DNA of 22,937 nt from UBA1172 sp002457135 (GCA_965660935.1 CBFIBR010000027.1:1-22937); one strand, 5' to 3'. Counted from the first letter of the stretch, positions 1-7,018 are shown. Translations and numbers: made by a program. Notes: generated by a model from the letters alone, not told the origin.

Positions 1-2
1 CG

Positions 3-164
3 GTGGAGCTCCCTGCCGGGACCGAGATGGTGATGCCGGGCGATAACATCGCCATGACGGTAGAACTGATCGCCCCGATCGCCATGGATGAAGGCCTGCG
101 CTTCGCAATCCGCGAGGGCGGCCGAACCGTCGGCGCAGGCGTGGTAGCCTCTATCGTCAAGTAA
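3..164 (+). CDS. tuf: Elongation factor Tu, C-terminal end (5' truncated by window)
   Basis: The last 53 codons of EF-Tu, the GTPase that brings aminoacyl-tRNA to the ribosomal A site. The reading frame is open from base 3 and ends in TAA. The residues match the end of domain 3: the segment MVMPGDNIAMTVELI, then GLRFAIREGGRTVGAGVV and the terminal IVK. About 340 N-terminal residues lie upstream of the window. A tuf gene directly before rpsJ is the usual junction of the str operon (rpsL-rpsG-fusA-tuf) with the S10 operon in proteobacteria, so those genes are expected upstream; this is inferred, not seen. Bacteria often carry two tuf copies, and the fragment cannot show which copy this is. Confidence 0.96.
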   Translation: MELPAGTEMVMPGDNIAMTVELIAPIAMDEGLRFAIREGGRTVGAGVVASIVK

Positions 165-180
165 CCTGAGAAACCCAATG

Positions 181-203
181 GACCGGCAGCATCGTTGCCG
201 GTC
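181..203 (+). other. Hairpin in the tuf-rpsJ spacer
   Basis: An 8-bp perfect stem (GACCGGCA at 181-188 pairs with TGCCGGTC at 196-203) with a 7-base loop lies 16 bases after the tuf stop and ends before the rpsJ ribosome binding site at 217-222. The bases after it (CTTGAATTTG) are T-rich but interrupted, so it is not a canonical intrinsic terminator. It may act as a weak terminator or attenuator that lowers read-through from tuf into the S10 genes, or as an RNA processing site. The structure is visible; the role is inferred. Confidence 0.55.
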
Positions 204-229
204 TTGAATTTGCGCCAGAGGATTTGAAC

Positions 230-538
230 ATGGAAAACCAGAATATCAGGATCAGGCTGAAAGCATTTGATCACCGTATTCTTGACCAGTCGACGAATGA
301 AATCGTCAGCACGGCCAAGAGGACTGGCGCGCAGGTATGCGGTCCTATCCCGCTGCCCACTTCGATCAAGCGTTTCACGGTATTGCGCTCGCCGCATATC
401 GACAAGAAAAGCCGTGAACAGTTTGAGATGCGGACGCACAAGCGCCTGCTGGATATCATTGATCCAACCCCGCAGACCGTGGACGCGCTGATGAAGCTCG
501 ATCTCGCTGCCGGTGTGGATGTTGAGATTAAACTCTAG
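230..538 (+). CDS. rpsJ: 30S ribosomal protein S10
   Basis: S10 is a small-subunit head protein that also acts as NusE in transcription antitermination. The 102-residue product (E. coli 103) has the family landmarks: RIRLKAFDH near the start, the loop segment GPIPLP, then RFTVLRSPHI and the EMRTHKRL block. I chose the ATG at 230, not the in-frame TTG at 224, because AGAGGA at 217-222 sits 7 bases before the ATG and the protein then starts MENQNIRIRL, matching the family length. It is the first gene of the S10 block, 65 bases after tuf with a hairpin between them, and 14 bases before rplC. Confidence 0.98.
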   Translation: MENQNIRIRLKAFDHRILDQSTNEIVSTAKRTGAQVCGPIPLPTSIKRFTVLRSPHIDKKSREQFEMRTHKRLLDIIDPTPQTVDALMKLDLAAGVDVEIKL

Positions 539-552
539 GGAAGGTCGGACCG

Positions 553-1362
553 ATGCGTTGCGGCGTTATTGCTCGTAAAATTGGGATGACAAGGGTCTTT
601 GCCGCTGATGGCGCCCATGTCCCCGTCACCGTTCTGCAGATGGAGAACTGTCAGGTTACTTCTGTGCGGAGCATGGATAAGGACGGATACACCGCCATTC
701 AAGTCGGTGTAGGAACGCGTAAACTGAAGAACGTCAATAAGGCGCTTCGGGGTCAGTACGCCAAAGCCGGTGTTGAGGCCAAGGCCAAGATGGCCGAGTT
801 TCGCGTAGCTGAAGACGCTGTTCTTGAAGTGGGTTCAACCTTGGGGGCCAACCACTATGTCAGTGGCCAGAAGGTCGATGTTATCGGCATCTCCCAGGGT
901 AAGGGTTTCGCCGGTGCCATGAAACGCCACAACTTTGGCGGCTTGCGTGCCTCCCACGGTGTGTCGATCTCTCACCGTTCCCACGGTTCAACCGGTCAGA
1001 ACCAGGACCCGGGCAAGGTTTTCAAGGGCAAGAAGATGGCTGGCCACATGGGTGATGCCCAGGTGACCACCCAGAACCTTGAGATTGTCTCCACCGATGT
1101 GGATGAAGGCCTGATCCTGATCCGTGGTGCCGTTCCTGGCAGCCGCGGCGGTTATGTGCTGGTGAGCGATGCGATCAAGGCAACACGCCCTGATGAGGCA
1201 CCGTACCCGGCCGGTCTGCTGGCTGATGCCATCGCCGCTGCCAAAGCCGAAGCCGAAGCTGCTGAAGCCGCCGCCGCCGAAGCTGAAGCCGCTGCCGAAG
1301 CTGAAGCCGCTGCTGATGATGCTCCCGAAGCCGCCAAGGCTGAAGACGAGAAAGGCGAGTAA
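553..1362 (+). CDS. rplC: 50S ribosomal protein L3 with long Ala/Glu-rich tail
   Basis: L3 binds 23S rRNA early in assembly and reaches towards the peptidyl-transferase centre. The core (residues 1-209) contains GKGFAGAMKRH, the SHGSTGQNQDPG loop and KVFKGKKMAGHMG. That loop holds Gln149 and Gln151; in E. coli one Gln of this loop is methylated by PrmB. The product is 269 residues against about 209 in E. coli. The extra 60 residues (210-269) are roughly half alanine and a fifth glutamate, ending in an acidic AEDEKGE. Alanine-rich L3 tails occur in other alphaproteobacteria, but length varies. A purine-rich GGGAAGG precedes the ATG by 8 bases. The tail coding sequence contains a perfect 18-bp tandem duplication (listed separately). 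Confidence 0.98.
   Translation: MRCGVIARKIGMTRVFAADGAHVPVTVLQMENCQVTSVRSMDKDGYTAIQVGVGTRKLKNVNKALRGQYAKAGVEAKAKMAEFRVAEDAVLEVGSTLGANHYVSGQKVDVIGISQGKGFAGAMKRHNFGGLRASHGVSISHRSHGSTGQNQDPGKVFKGKKMAGHMGDAQVTTQNLEIVSTDVDEGLILIRGAVPGSRGGYVLVSDAIKATRPDEAPYPAGLLADAIAAAKAEAEAAEAAAAEAEAAAEAEAAADDAPEAAKAEDEKGE
1276..1311 (+). repeat. Perfect 18-bp tandem duplication in the rplC tail
   Basis: The 18-base unit GCCGAAGCTGAAGCCGCT occurs twice with no mismatch (1276-1293 and 1294-1311), each copy in frame and encoding AEAEAA. The flanks (1240-1275) carry degenerate versions of the same GCN/GAA pattern. Identity at synonymous positions indicates a recent duplication by slippage, since selection on the protein alone would not keep third bases identical. 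Confidence 0.9.
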
Positions 1363-1364
1363 CG

Positions 1365-1982
1365 ATGAAACTTGCAGTCAAAACCCTTGATAACAAGGCC
1401 GCTGGCGACATCAGTCTTGCCGACAGCGTCTTTGCGATCGAACCGCGTGCCGATATCATGGCCCGGGTTGTCAACTGGCAGCTGGCCAAGCGCCGTGCCG
1501 GTACCCACAAGGTTCAGATCCGGTCCGAGGTCAATCGCACGGGTGCCAAGCTGTTCCGCCAGAAAGGCACCGGTAACGCCCGTCATGGTGCCGCCTCATC
1601 CAACATTTTCCGTGGTGGTGGTGTTGCGCATGGCCCGGTTGTTCGTGATCATGCCCACAGCCTCCAGAAAAAGGTTCGCGCCCTTGGCCTGCGTTCCGCG
1701 CTTTCGGTCAAGGCCCGTGATGGCAAGCTGATCGTTCTCGATGGCCTCAAGGCCGATGGCAAGACCGCCAGCCTGAAAACAAAGCTGGGCAAGCTCGGTC
1801 TTGAAAACGCCCTTATCATCGGTGGTGCCGAGCTGGATGATCATTTCCAGCGTGCCGCCAGCAATATCCCCAACATTGATGTTTTGCCGCAGCAGGGGAT
1901 CAATGTGTATGACATTCTCCGCCGTGATGTGCTGGTTCTGACCAAGGACAGTGCGGCTCATCTTGAGGAGCGGCTGAAATGA
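1365..1982 (+). CDS. rplD: 50S ribosomal protein L4
   Basis: L4 lines the peptide exit tunnel; in E. coli it also represses the S10 operon. The 205-residue product shows the L4 pattern: the VNWQLAKRRAGTHKV segment, then the extended-loop region with FRQKGTGNARHG and GGGVAHGP, and the C-terminal Rossmann-like half ending NVYDILRRDVLVLTKDS. It starts 2 bases after the rplC stop, and its ribosome binding site (around AAAGGCGAG) lies inside the end of rplC, so the two are probably coupled. The stop overlaps the upstream candidate start of rplW (ATGA). Autogenous control as in E. coli is not generally conserved in alphaproteobacteria, and I see no matching leader. Confidence 0.98.
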   Translation: MKLAVKTLDNKAAGDISLADSVFAIEPRADIMARVVNWQLAKRRAGTHKVQIRSEVNRTGAKLFRQKGTGNARHGAASSNIFRGGGVAHGPVVRDHAHSLQKKVRALGLRSALSVKARDGKLIVLDGLKADGKTASLKTKLGKLGLENALIIGGAELDDHFQRAASNIPNIDVLPQQGINVYDILRRDVLVLTKDSAAHLEERLK

Positions 1983-2308
1983 GTATCCGTCCCCGCCAGA
2001 AGGTAACAACAGCGATGTCGCTGGAAAAAGCCTATGACACCATTCTGCGCCCGATCGTGACTGAAAAATCCACGATGCTGGCTGAAAACAACCAGATTGG
2101 TTTCGTTGTCCCGCTGAGCGCAACCAAGCCTGAGATCAAGGCCGCTGTTGAAATGCTCTACAAGGTTGAGGTTGAGGCCGTGAATACCTCTATCCTCAAG
2201 GGCAAGACCAAGCGTTTCCGTGGTTTTATGGGTCGCCGCAGCGATCAGAAAAAAGCGATTGTCACCCTCGCCGATGGCCAGAGTGTCGATCTGATGCAGG
2301 GAGTGTAA
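1979..2308 (+). CDS. rplW: 50S ribosomal protein L23
   Basis: L23 sits at the tunnel exit and docks trigger factor and SRP. Diagnostic segments are AYDTILRPIVTEKST, the central NQIGFVVPLSATKPEIKAAV and GKTKRFRGFMGRRSD. Two starts are possible. ATG 1979 overlaps the rplD stop (ATGA) and has GAGGAG at 1965-1970, giving 109 residues with an unconserved SIRPRQKVTTA leader. ATG 2015 gives 97 residues starting MSLEKAYD, which fits the family length better, with a weaker AGAAGG 11 bases upstream. I list the longer form because its coupling and Shine-Dalgarno sequence are stronger, but homology favours 2015. Gene identity is certain; the start is not. Confidence 0.93.
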   Translation: MSIRPRQKVTTAMSLEKAYDTILRPIVTEKSTMLAENNQIGFVVPLSATKPEIKAAVEMLYKVEVEAVNTSILKGKTKRFRGFMGRRSDQKKAIVTLADGQSVDLMQGV

Positions 2309-2312
2309 GGTC

Positions 2313-3137
2313 ATGGCACTGAAGCAGTATAACCCTACGTCACCTGGCCAGCGCGGTCTCGTCACCGTTGACCGCTCAGCCCTGCATAAGGGCAAGCCGG
2401 TCAAGAAGCTGACCGAAGGCCTGACCAAGACCGGTGGCCGTAACAATTCCGGTCACGTCACGTCCTGGCAGAAAGGTGGCGGTCACAAGCGCCGTTATCG
2501 TCTGGTGGATTTCAAACGCCGCAAGTATGATGTCGAAGCCACCGTTGAGCGGATTGAATACGATCCGAACCGGACCGCTTTCATCGCGCTCATCACCTAT
2601 GCTGATGGTGAGCAGTCCTACATCCTGGCACCGCAGCGTCTGGCCGCGGGGGACAAGGTCGTTTCCGGCACCAAGGCCGATATCAAGCCTGGCAACGCCA
2701 TGCCGCTGTCATCGATTCCGGTTGGCACCATCGTGCATAACGTGGAAATGAAGGCAGGCAAGGGCGGTCAGATCGCCCGTTCCGCCGGTACCTACGTTCA
2801 GCTGATCGGCCGTGATCAGTCCTATTCCATTCTCCGCCTTGCTTCGGGTGAAGTTCGCATGGTTCGTTCAGAATGCATGGCCACCATCGGTGCCGTGTCC
2901 AATTCGGACCAGCAGAACATCAAGCTCGGCAAGGCTGGCCGGAGCCGCTGGCTCGGCAAGCGCCCGACGGTTCGTGGTGTCGCCATGAACCCGATTGATC
3001 ACCCGCATGGTGGTGGTGAGGGCAAGACCTCGGGCGGTCGCCATCCGGTGACCCCATGGGGCAAGCCGACCAAGGGCAAGCGGACGCGTAGCAACAAGAA
3101 GACGGATCGCCTCATCGTGCGCCGTCGCAAGTCGTAA
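2313..3137 (+). CDS. rplB: 50S ribosomal protein L2
   Basis: L2 is a primary 23S rRNA binder needed for subunit joining and close to the peptidyl-transferase centre. At 274 residues it matches the family (E. coli 273). Recognisable blocks are the N-terminal YNPTSPGQR, GRNNSGHVTSW, GGGHKRRYR, the central IPVGTIVHNVEMKAGKGGQIARSAG and the C-terminal NPIDHPHGGGEGK, whose histidine corresponds to the conserved one implicated in activity, then the basic tail. It begins 4 bases after rplW. The AAGG just before the start is too close to be ideal; GGGAG at the end of rplW probably serves as the ribosome binding site. Confidence 0.99.
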   Translation: MALKQYNPTSPGQRGLVTVDRSALHKGKPVKKLTEGLTKTGGRNNSGHVTSWQKGGGHKRRYRLVDFKRRKYDVEATVERIEYDPNRTAFIALITYADGEQSYILAPQRLAAGDKVVSGTKADIKPGNAMPLSSIPVGTIVHNVEMKAGKGGQIARSAGTYVQLIGRDQSYSILRLASGEVRMVRSECMATIGAVSNSDQQNIKLGKAGRSRWLGKRPTVRGVAMNPIDHPHGGGEGKTSGGRHPVTPWGKPTKGKRTRSNKKTDRLIVRRRKS

Positions 3138-3147
3138 GGATAAAGGT

Positions 3148-3423
3148 ATGGCTCGTTCAGTCTGGAAAGGTCCCTTTGTTGACGGTTATCTGCTGAAAAA
3201 GGCAGATACCGCACGCGAAAGCGGTCGGAATGACGTGATCAAAATCTGGTCGCGCCGCTCCACCATCATGCCACAGTTCGTTGGCCTGACCTTCGGGGTC
3301 CATAACGGCAACAAATTCATTCCGGTAAACGTCACCGAGGATATGGTTGGTCACAAATTCGGCGAATTCGCCCCGACCCGTACCTATTACGGTCACGCTG
3401 CCGACAAGAAATCGAAGCGATAG
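3148..3423 (+). CDS. rpsS: 30S ribosomal protein S19
   Basis: S19 is a small-subunit head protein that pairs with S13 and contacts A-site tRNA and intersubunit bridges. The 91-residue product opens MARSVWKGPFVD and contains IKIWSRRSTIMPQFVGLTFGVHNG and HKFGEFAPTRTY, all characteristic. AAGGA at 3136-3140 lies 7 bases before the ATG. It stands in the conserved order between rplB and rplV with gaps of 10 and 8 bases. Nothing unusual. Confidence 0.99.
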   Translation: MARSVWKGPFVDGYLLKKADTARESGRNDVIKIWSRRSTIMPQFVGLTFGVHNGNKFIPVNVTEDMVGHKFGEFAPTRTYYGHAADKKSKR

Positions 3424-3431
3424 AGGATAGT

Positions 3432-3809
3432 ATGGGAAAGCAAGCAAAACCACGCGATCTTGCCGATAACGAAGCCCGCGCCATTGTCCGGAACCTGCGT
3501 ACCAGCCCACAGAAGCTGAATGAGGTGGCATCGATGATCCGCGGCATGAATGCTTCAAAGGCACTGGCTACGCTGAGCTTTTCGCGTCGCCGCATCGCTG
3601 ATGATGTGAAAAAGGCGCTGCAATCCGCTATCGCCAATGCGGAAAACAATCATTCGCTTGATGTTGACCGTCTTGTTGTTCGTGAAGCCCATGTCGGTAA
3701 AGGCCTGGTCATGAAGCGTTTTCATGCCCGTGCCCGTGGCCGTGGCGCACGCATCCTCAAGCCGTATTCGCATCTCACTATAGTTGTTTCGGAAAAGGGG
3801 GACGCCTGA
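3432..3809 (+). CDS. rplV: 50S ribosomal protein L22
   Basis: L22 contacts all 23S rRNA domains, and its beta-hairpin lines the exit tunnel, where changes confer macrolide resistance in other species. The 125-residue product (E. coli 110) has a short N-terminal extension before ARAIVRNLRTSPQKLNEV. Then come the helix with LSFSRRRIADDVKK, AIANAENNH, and the hairpin region KRFHARARGRGARI. The C-terminus is HLTIVVSE. AGAGGA at 3422-3427 precedes the start. The stop TGA overlaps the rpsC start (TGATG), indicating coupling. Confidence 0.98.
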   Translation: MGKQAKPRDLADNEARAIVRNLRTSPQKLNEVASMIRGMNASKALATLSFSRRRIADDVKKALQSAIANAENNHSLDVDRLVVREAHVGKGLVMKRFHARARGRGARILKPYSHLTIVVSEKGDA

Positions 3810-4501
3810 TGGGACAGAAGATCAAACCGATCGGGCTGAGGCTCGGTATCAACCGGACCTGGGATTCCCGCTGGTATGCTGATCGCAATTATGCATCGCT
3901 CCTGCACCAGGATCGTGAGCTGCGCGGTCATCTGATGGACAAGCTCAAGGCCGCTGCAATCAGCCGCGTTGTTATTGAGCGTCCTGCCGGCCGCGCCCGC
4001 ATCACTATCTATGCCGGTCGCCCTGGACTGATCATCGGCAAGAAAGGCGCTGATATCGAAGCGCTGCGTGTTGACCTGACCAAGCGGGTTGGCAGTGAAG
4101 TCAGCCTCAACATCGTTGAGGTTCGCAAGCCTGAGATTGATGCCAAGCTGGTTGCCGAATCCATCGCCCAGCAGCTGGAACGCCGTGTTGCTTTCCGCCG
4201 TGCGATGAAACGGTCGGTCCAGTCCGCGATGCGTCTCGGCGCATTGGGTGTGCGGATCAACTGTGCCGGCCGTCTCGGCGGGGCAGAGATTGCCCGGACC
4301 GAATGGTATCGTGAGGGCCGTGTGCCACTGCACACGCTCCGCGCCGAAGTGGATTATGGTGAAGCCACCGCCCACACCACTTATGGTGCCTGCGGCGTCA
4401 AGGTCTGGGTGTTCAAGGGTGAAGTCCTTGCCCATGACCCGATGGCTCAAGACAAGCGCATGGTAGAGCAGCAGTCTCAGCCAGCGCCAAGAAACGCTTG
4501 A
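3809..4501 (+). CDS. rpsC: 30S ribosomal protein S3
   Basis: S3 forms part of the mRNA entry tunnel and its helicase activity. The 230-residue product (E. coli 233) starts MGQKIKPIGLRLGINR, has the type-II KH domain with the loop IIGKKGADIE (about residues 73-82), and the C-terminal domain with GVRINCAGRLGGAEIART and REGRVPLHTLRAEVDYG. The ATG shares its A with the rplV stop. A G-rich run (AAAAGGGGGA) just upstream supplies the ribosome binding site. The C-terminus after KVWVFKGEV is short and polar, as in relatives. Confidence 0.99.
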   Translation: MGQKIKPIGLRLGINRTWDSRWYADRNYASLLHQDRELRGHLMDKLKAAAISRVVIERPAGRARITIYAGRPGLIIGKKGADIEALRVDLTKRVGSEVSLNIVEVRKPEIDAKLVAESIAQQLERRVAFRRAMKRSVQSAMRLGALGVRINCAGRLGGAEIARTEWYREGRVPLHTLRAEVDYGEATAHTTYGACGVKVWVFKGEVLAHDPMAQDKRMVEQQSQPAPRNA

Positions 4502-4517
4502 TTGAGGAGTCGGGATA

Positions 4518-4931
4518 ATGCTGCAACCAAAGCGCACCAAGTTCCGTAAGGCCCATAAGGGCCGTATCCATGGCAACGCCAAGGGTGGAACTCAGTTGAA
4601 TTTCGGTGCATTCGGCCTCAAGGCGACGACACCGGCACGGGTAACGGCACGCCAGATCGAAGCGGCACGTCGTGCCATCACCCGTCACCTGCGTCGTTCG
4701 GGCCGGGTCTGGATCAGGATATTCCCTGATGTGCCGGTCTCAACCAAACCTGCCGAAGTCCGGATGGGTAAAGGTAAGGGTAACCCTGAATTCTGGGTCG
4801 CCCGGGTCAAGCCTGGCCGCATAATGTTTGAAATTGACGGTGTGGCCGAAGAACTGGCGAGCGAAGCGCTGAAACTGGCTTCGGCCAAGCTGCCGCTCGA
4901 CACCCGCGTCGTCAAGCGTCTGGGTGAATAG
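4518..4931 (+). CDS. rplP: 50S ribosomal protein L16
   Basis: L16 organises the A-site tRNA region of the large subunit and is added late in assembly. The 137-residue product (E. coli 136) opens MLQPKRTKFRKAHKGR and contains NFGAFGLKA, the basic RQIEAARRAITRH, WIRIFPD, and the loop EVRMGKGKGNPEFWVA, which points to the peptidyl-transferase centre. GAGGAG at 4504-4509 lies 8 bases before the ATG. The conserved rpsC-rplP-rpmC order holds. Confidence 0.99.
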   Translation: MLQPKRTKFRKAHKGRIHGNAKGGTQLNFGAFGLKATTPARVTARQIEAARRAITRHLRRSGRVWIRIFPDVPVSTKPAEVRMGKGKGNPEFWVARVKPGRIMFEIDGVAEELASEALKLASAKLPLDTRVVKRLGE

Positions 4932-4942
4932 GAGAGAGTGTA

Positions 4943-5152
4943 ATGGCACAGGTAAAAGCGACTGATTTGCGGGCCAAGACGCCTGATGAGCTGCAAACAC
5001 AGCTCGTCGACCTCAAGAAAGAGGCGTACAACCTGCGTTTTCAGGGTGCAACCGGTCAGCTGGAAAGCCCGGCCCGGATGCGTCTGGTGCGCCGTGAGAT
5101 TGCACGGATTAAAACTGTTCTTGCTGAAAAGAACACTGCGACCGGTGCGTAA
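4943..5152 (+). CDS. rpmC: 50S ribosomal protein L29
   Basis: L29 is a small two-helix protein at the tunnel exit beside L23. The 69-residue product (E. coli 63) has the typical helical pattern: DLRAKTPDELQTQLVDLKKEAYNLRF cut by a short turn (QGATGQLESP), then RMRLVRREIARIKTVLAEK. A TAGGAGAG ribosome binding site overlaps the rplP stop region. It lies between rplP and rpsQ as expected. Confidence 0.98.
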   Translation: MAQVKATDLRAKTPDELQTQLVDLKKEAYNLRFQGATGQLESPARMRLVRREIARIKTVLAEKNTATGA

Positions 5153-5165
5153 GGAGTAATCTGCG

Positions 5166-5417
5166 ATGCCAAAGCGTATTCTAAAGGGTGTGGTTGTCAG
5201 TGATAAGGCAGACAAGACGGTTGTTGTCCGTGTTGAACGCCGCCTGATGCACCCTCTGTATAAAAAGTTTATCTCGAAGTCGAAAAAGTTCTCGGCGCAT
5301 GATGCGGAAAATCGCTGCAAGGTTGGCGACAAGGTCCGTATTCAGGAATGCCCGCCTATTTCGAAATCAAAGTCTTACACGGTGATTTACGACGACGCCG
5401 AAGTCGCCGCAACGTAA
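5166..5417 (+). CDS. rpsQ: 30S ribosomal protein S17
   Basis: S17 is an OB-fold primary 16S rRNA binder of the 5' domain. The 83-residue product (E. coli 84) contains LKGVVVSDKADKTVVV, the RRLMHPLYKKFI segment, KKFSAHDAEN, and KVGDKVRIQECPPISKSK. TAAGGAG at 5150-5156, overlapping the rpmC stop, is 9 bases before the start. It is the last gene of the classical S10 block; rplN follows after 14 bases with no terminator or promoter visible, so transcription probably continues into the spc genes. Confidence 0.99.
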   Translation: MPKRILKGVVVSDKADKTVVVRVERRLMHPLYKKFISKSKKFSAHDAENRCKVGDKVRIQECPPISKSKSYTVIYDDAEVAAT

Positions 5418-5431
5418 CGGGAGTTTCTGTC

Positions 5432-5800
5432 ATGATTCAGATGCAAACAAATCTTGATGTTGCGGATAACTCCGGCGCCCGTCGGGTTCAGTGCATCAAG
5501 GTGCTGGGTGGCAGCGGACGTAAAGTCGCTTCCGTCGGCGATGTGATCGTTGTTTCGATCAAGGAGGCCATTCCGCGTGGCCGCGTCAAGAAGGGTGATG
5601 TTCATCGTGCTGTGATTGTTCGCACCGCCAGTGAGATCAAGCGTCCTGACGGTTCCGTCATTCGCTTTGACCGAAACGCTGCTGTGCTGATCAACAACAC
5701 GAACGAGCCGATCGGCACCCGTATTTTCGGCCCTGTCACGCGTGAGCTTCGCGCTCGCCGTTTCATGAAGATTATTTCGCTGGCTCCGGAGGTGTTGTAA
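5432..5800 (+). CDS. rplN: 50S ribosomal protein L14
   Basis: L14 is a beta-barrel protein at the subunit interface and the docking site of the silencing factor RsfS. The 122-residue product (E. coli 123) opens MIQMQTNLDVADNSGARRV and carries GRKVASVGDVIVVSIKEAIP, KKGDVHRAVIVRT and the C-terminal GPVTRELR. I place the start at 5432. The frame is open further upstream, but those codons overlap rpsQ, are not L14-like, and ACGGGAG just upstream serves 5432. The stop overlaps the rplX start (TAATG). Confidence 0.98.
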   Translation: MIQMQTNLDVADNSGARRVQCIKVLGGSGRKVASVGDVIVVSIKEAIPRGRVKKGDVHRAVIVRTASEIKRPDGSVIRFDRNAAVLINNTNEPIGTRIFGPVTRELRARRFMKIISLAPEVL

Positions 5801-6117
5801 TGGCCCAGAAGCTCAAGATCAAAAAAGGTGACCGTGTGATTGTCACCACCGGCCGCGAAAAGGGCAAAACCGGTGATGTCATCAATGTGATGCGCAAGGA
5901 TGAGCGGGTTCTCGTCCAGGGTGTCAACATGGTGACCAAGCACGTTCGTGCCTCCCAGGCTGGCCCTGGCGGCATCGAAAAGCGTGAAGCCCCGCTGCAT
6001 ATTTCCAATGTGGCCCATGTTGATCCCGAAAGCGGCAAACCTACCCGCATCGGATATGAGATCAAGGATGGTGTCAAAACCCGGGTTGCCCGCGCTTCCG
6101 GCAAGGCAATCGGTTAG
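5800..6117 (+). CDS. rplX: 50S ribosomal protein L24
   Basis: L24 is an assembly-initiating protein for the large subunit and lies near the tunnel exit. The 105-residue product (E. coli 104) has an N-terminal KOW motif (KKGDRVIVTTGREKGKTGDV, about residues 7-26), then NMVTKHVR, GGIEKREAPLHISNV and a basic C-terminus. A perfect GGAGGT at 5788-5793, inside the end of rplN, lies 6 bases before the ATG, which shares its A with the rplN stop. Coupling with rplN is therefore likely. Confidence 0.99.
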   Translation: MAQKLKIKKGDRVIVTTGREKGKTGDVINVMRKDERVLVQGVNMVTKHVRASQAGPGGIEKREAPLHISNVAHVDPESGKPTRIGYEIKDGVKTRVARASGKAIG

Positions 6118-6136
6118 GTAGGTAAGGAAAGCTGAG

Positions 6137-6679
6137 ATGAAAACGCGTCTTGAAGATTATTATTCGACGGCTGTTCGACCGGCTATGATCGAGAAGTTCG
6201 GCTACAAGAATATCATGCAGGTGCCGAAACTGGAAAAGATCGTGATCAACATGGGTGTTGGCGACGCTGTTCGCGATTCCAAGAAAGTTGACCACGCTGC
6301 CCAGGAACTGACCGCGATCACAGGCCAGAAAGCTGTTGTTACCATTGCCAAGAAATCCGTGGCTTCGTTCAAACTGCGCGAAGGCATGCCGGTGGGCTGT
6401 AAGGTCACCCTGCGCCGCGACCGCATGTACGAATTCCTTGACCGTCTGGTCAATGTCGCACTGCCGCGCGTCCGGGATTTCCGTGGTTTGAACCCCAAGA
6501 GCTTCGACGGCCGTGGAAACTATTCCATGGGCCTTAAAGAGCAGATCGTTTTCCAGGAAGTCGATTACGACAAGGTGGAAAGCGTCCGCGGCATGGACAT
6601 CATCGTGGTCACCTCGGCCAAGACCGATGATGAGGCCCGCGAATTGCTCCGCAACCTCCAGTTCCCATTTACCAGTTAA
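6137..6679 (+). CDS. rplE: 50S ribosomal protein L5
   Basis: L5 binds 5S rRNA and the P-site tRNA elbow in the central protuberance. At 180 residues it matches the family (E. coli 179). Visible blocks: the PKLEKIVINMGVGDA strand, ITGQKAVVTIAKKSVASFKLREG, and the central GCKVTLRRDRMYEFLDRL. The C-terminal half follows with FRGLNPKSFDGRGNYSMG and DIIVVTSAKTDDEARELL. AAGGA at 6124-6128 sits 8 bases before the ATG. It lies 19 bases after rplX and 15 before rpsN. Confidence 0.99.
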   Translation: MKTRLEDYYSTAVRPAMIEKFGYKNIMQVPKLEKIVINMGVGDAVRDSKKVDHAAQELTAITGQKAVVTIAKKSVASFKLREGMPVGCKVTLRRDRMYEFLDRLVNVALPRVRDFRGLNPKSFDGRGNYSMGLKEQIVFQEVDYDKVESVRGMDIIVVTSAKTDDEARELLRNLQFPFTS

Positions 6680-6694
6680 GGCGAGGTCAGGATT

Positions 6695-7000
6695 ATGGCT
6701 AAGAAAAGTGCTATCGACAAAAATCTGAAGCGCCAGAAGAAGGTTCAGAGCAACGCTGCTCGTCGTGCCCGTCTCAAGGCGATCGTCATGGATCGTTCCC
6801 TGCCGATTGAGGAACGCTTCGATGCGAACATGAAACTGGCTCAGATGCCACGTAACGGCGCCAAGATCCGCCTGCGTAACCGTTGTGAGGTTACCGGTCG
6901 TCCGCGCGGTTATTATCGTAAACTTGGGATGTCCCGTATTGCCCTTCGTGATCTGGCCTCGTTTGGTCAGGTTCCAGGCGTTGTAAAGTCCAGCTGGTAG
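6695..7000 (+). CDS. rpsN: 30S ribosomal protein S14 (long, zinc-free type)
   Basis: S14 is a late-assembling head protein of the small subunit. The 101-residue length equals the long form, and the CxxC-x(n)-CxxC zinc knuckle of the short paralogue is absent; only one cysteine (in NRCEVTGRPRGYYRKLG) is present. The C-terminal RIALRDLASFGQVPGVVKSSW is diagnostic. This form does not depend on zinc. A GAGG stretch upstream (about 6682-6685) is the likely ribosome binding site. Confidence 0.99.
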   Translation: MAKKSAIDKNLKRQKKVQSNAARRARLKAIVMDRSLPIEERFDANMKLAQMPRNGAKIRLRNRCEVTGRPRGYYRKLGMSRIALRDLASFGQVPGVVKSSW

Positions 7001-7018
7001 AAGGGAGGAGTATGAACC

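Noticed and set aside
224..229. TTG start for S10 two codons upstream
   Set aside because: The ATG at 230 has better spacing to AGAGGA at 217-222 and gives the expected N-terminus.
1152..1586. Ala/Ser-rich minus-strand frame opposite the rplC tail
   Set aside because: It is the complement of the GCN/GAA repeat and has no independent coding evidence.
3722..4582. Minus-strand open frame (286 codons) opposite rpsC
   Set aside because: Shadow of a real S3 gene; no motif, no upstream initiation signal, and it crosses gene boundaries.
5348..5431. N-terminal extension of L14 from an upstream ATG
   Set aside because: The extra 28 residues overlap rpsQ out of frame, are not L14-like, and the ATG at 5432 has its own ribosome binding site and the family N-terminus.
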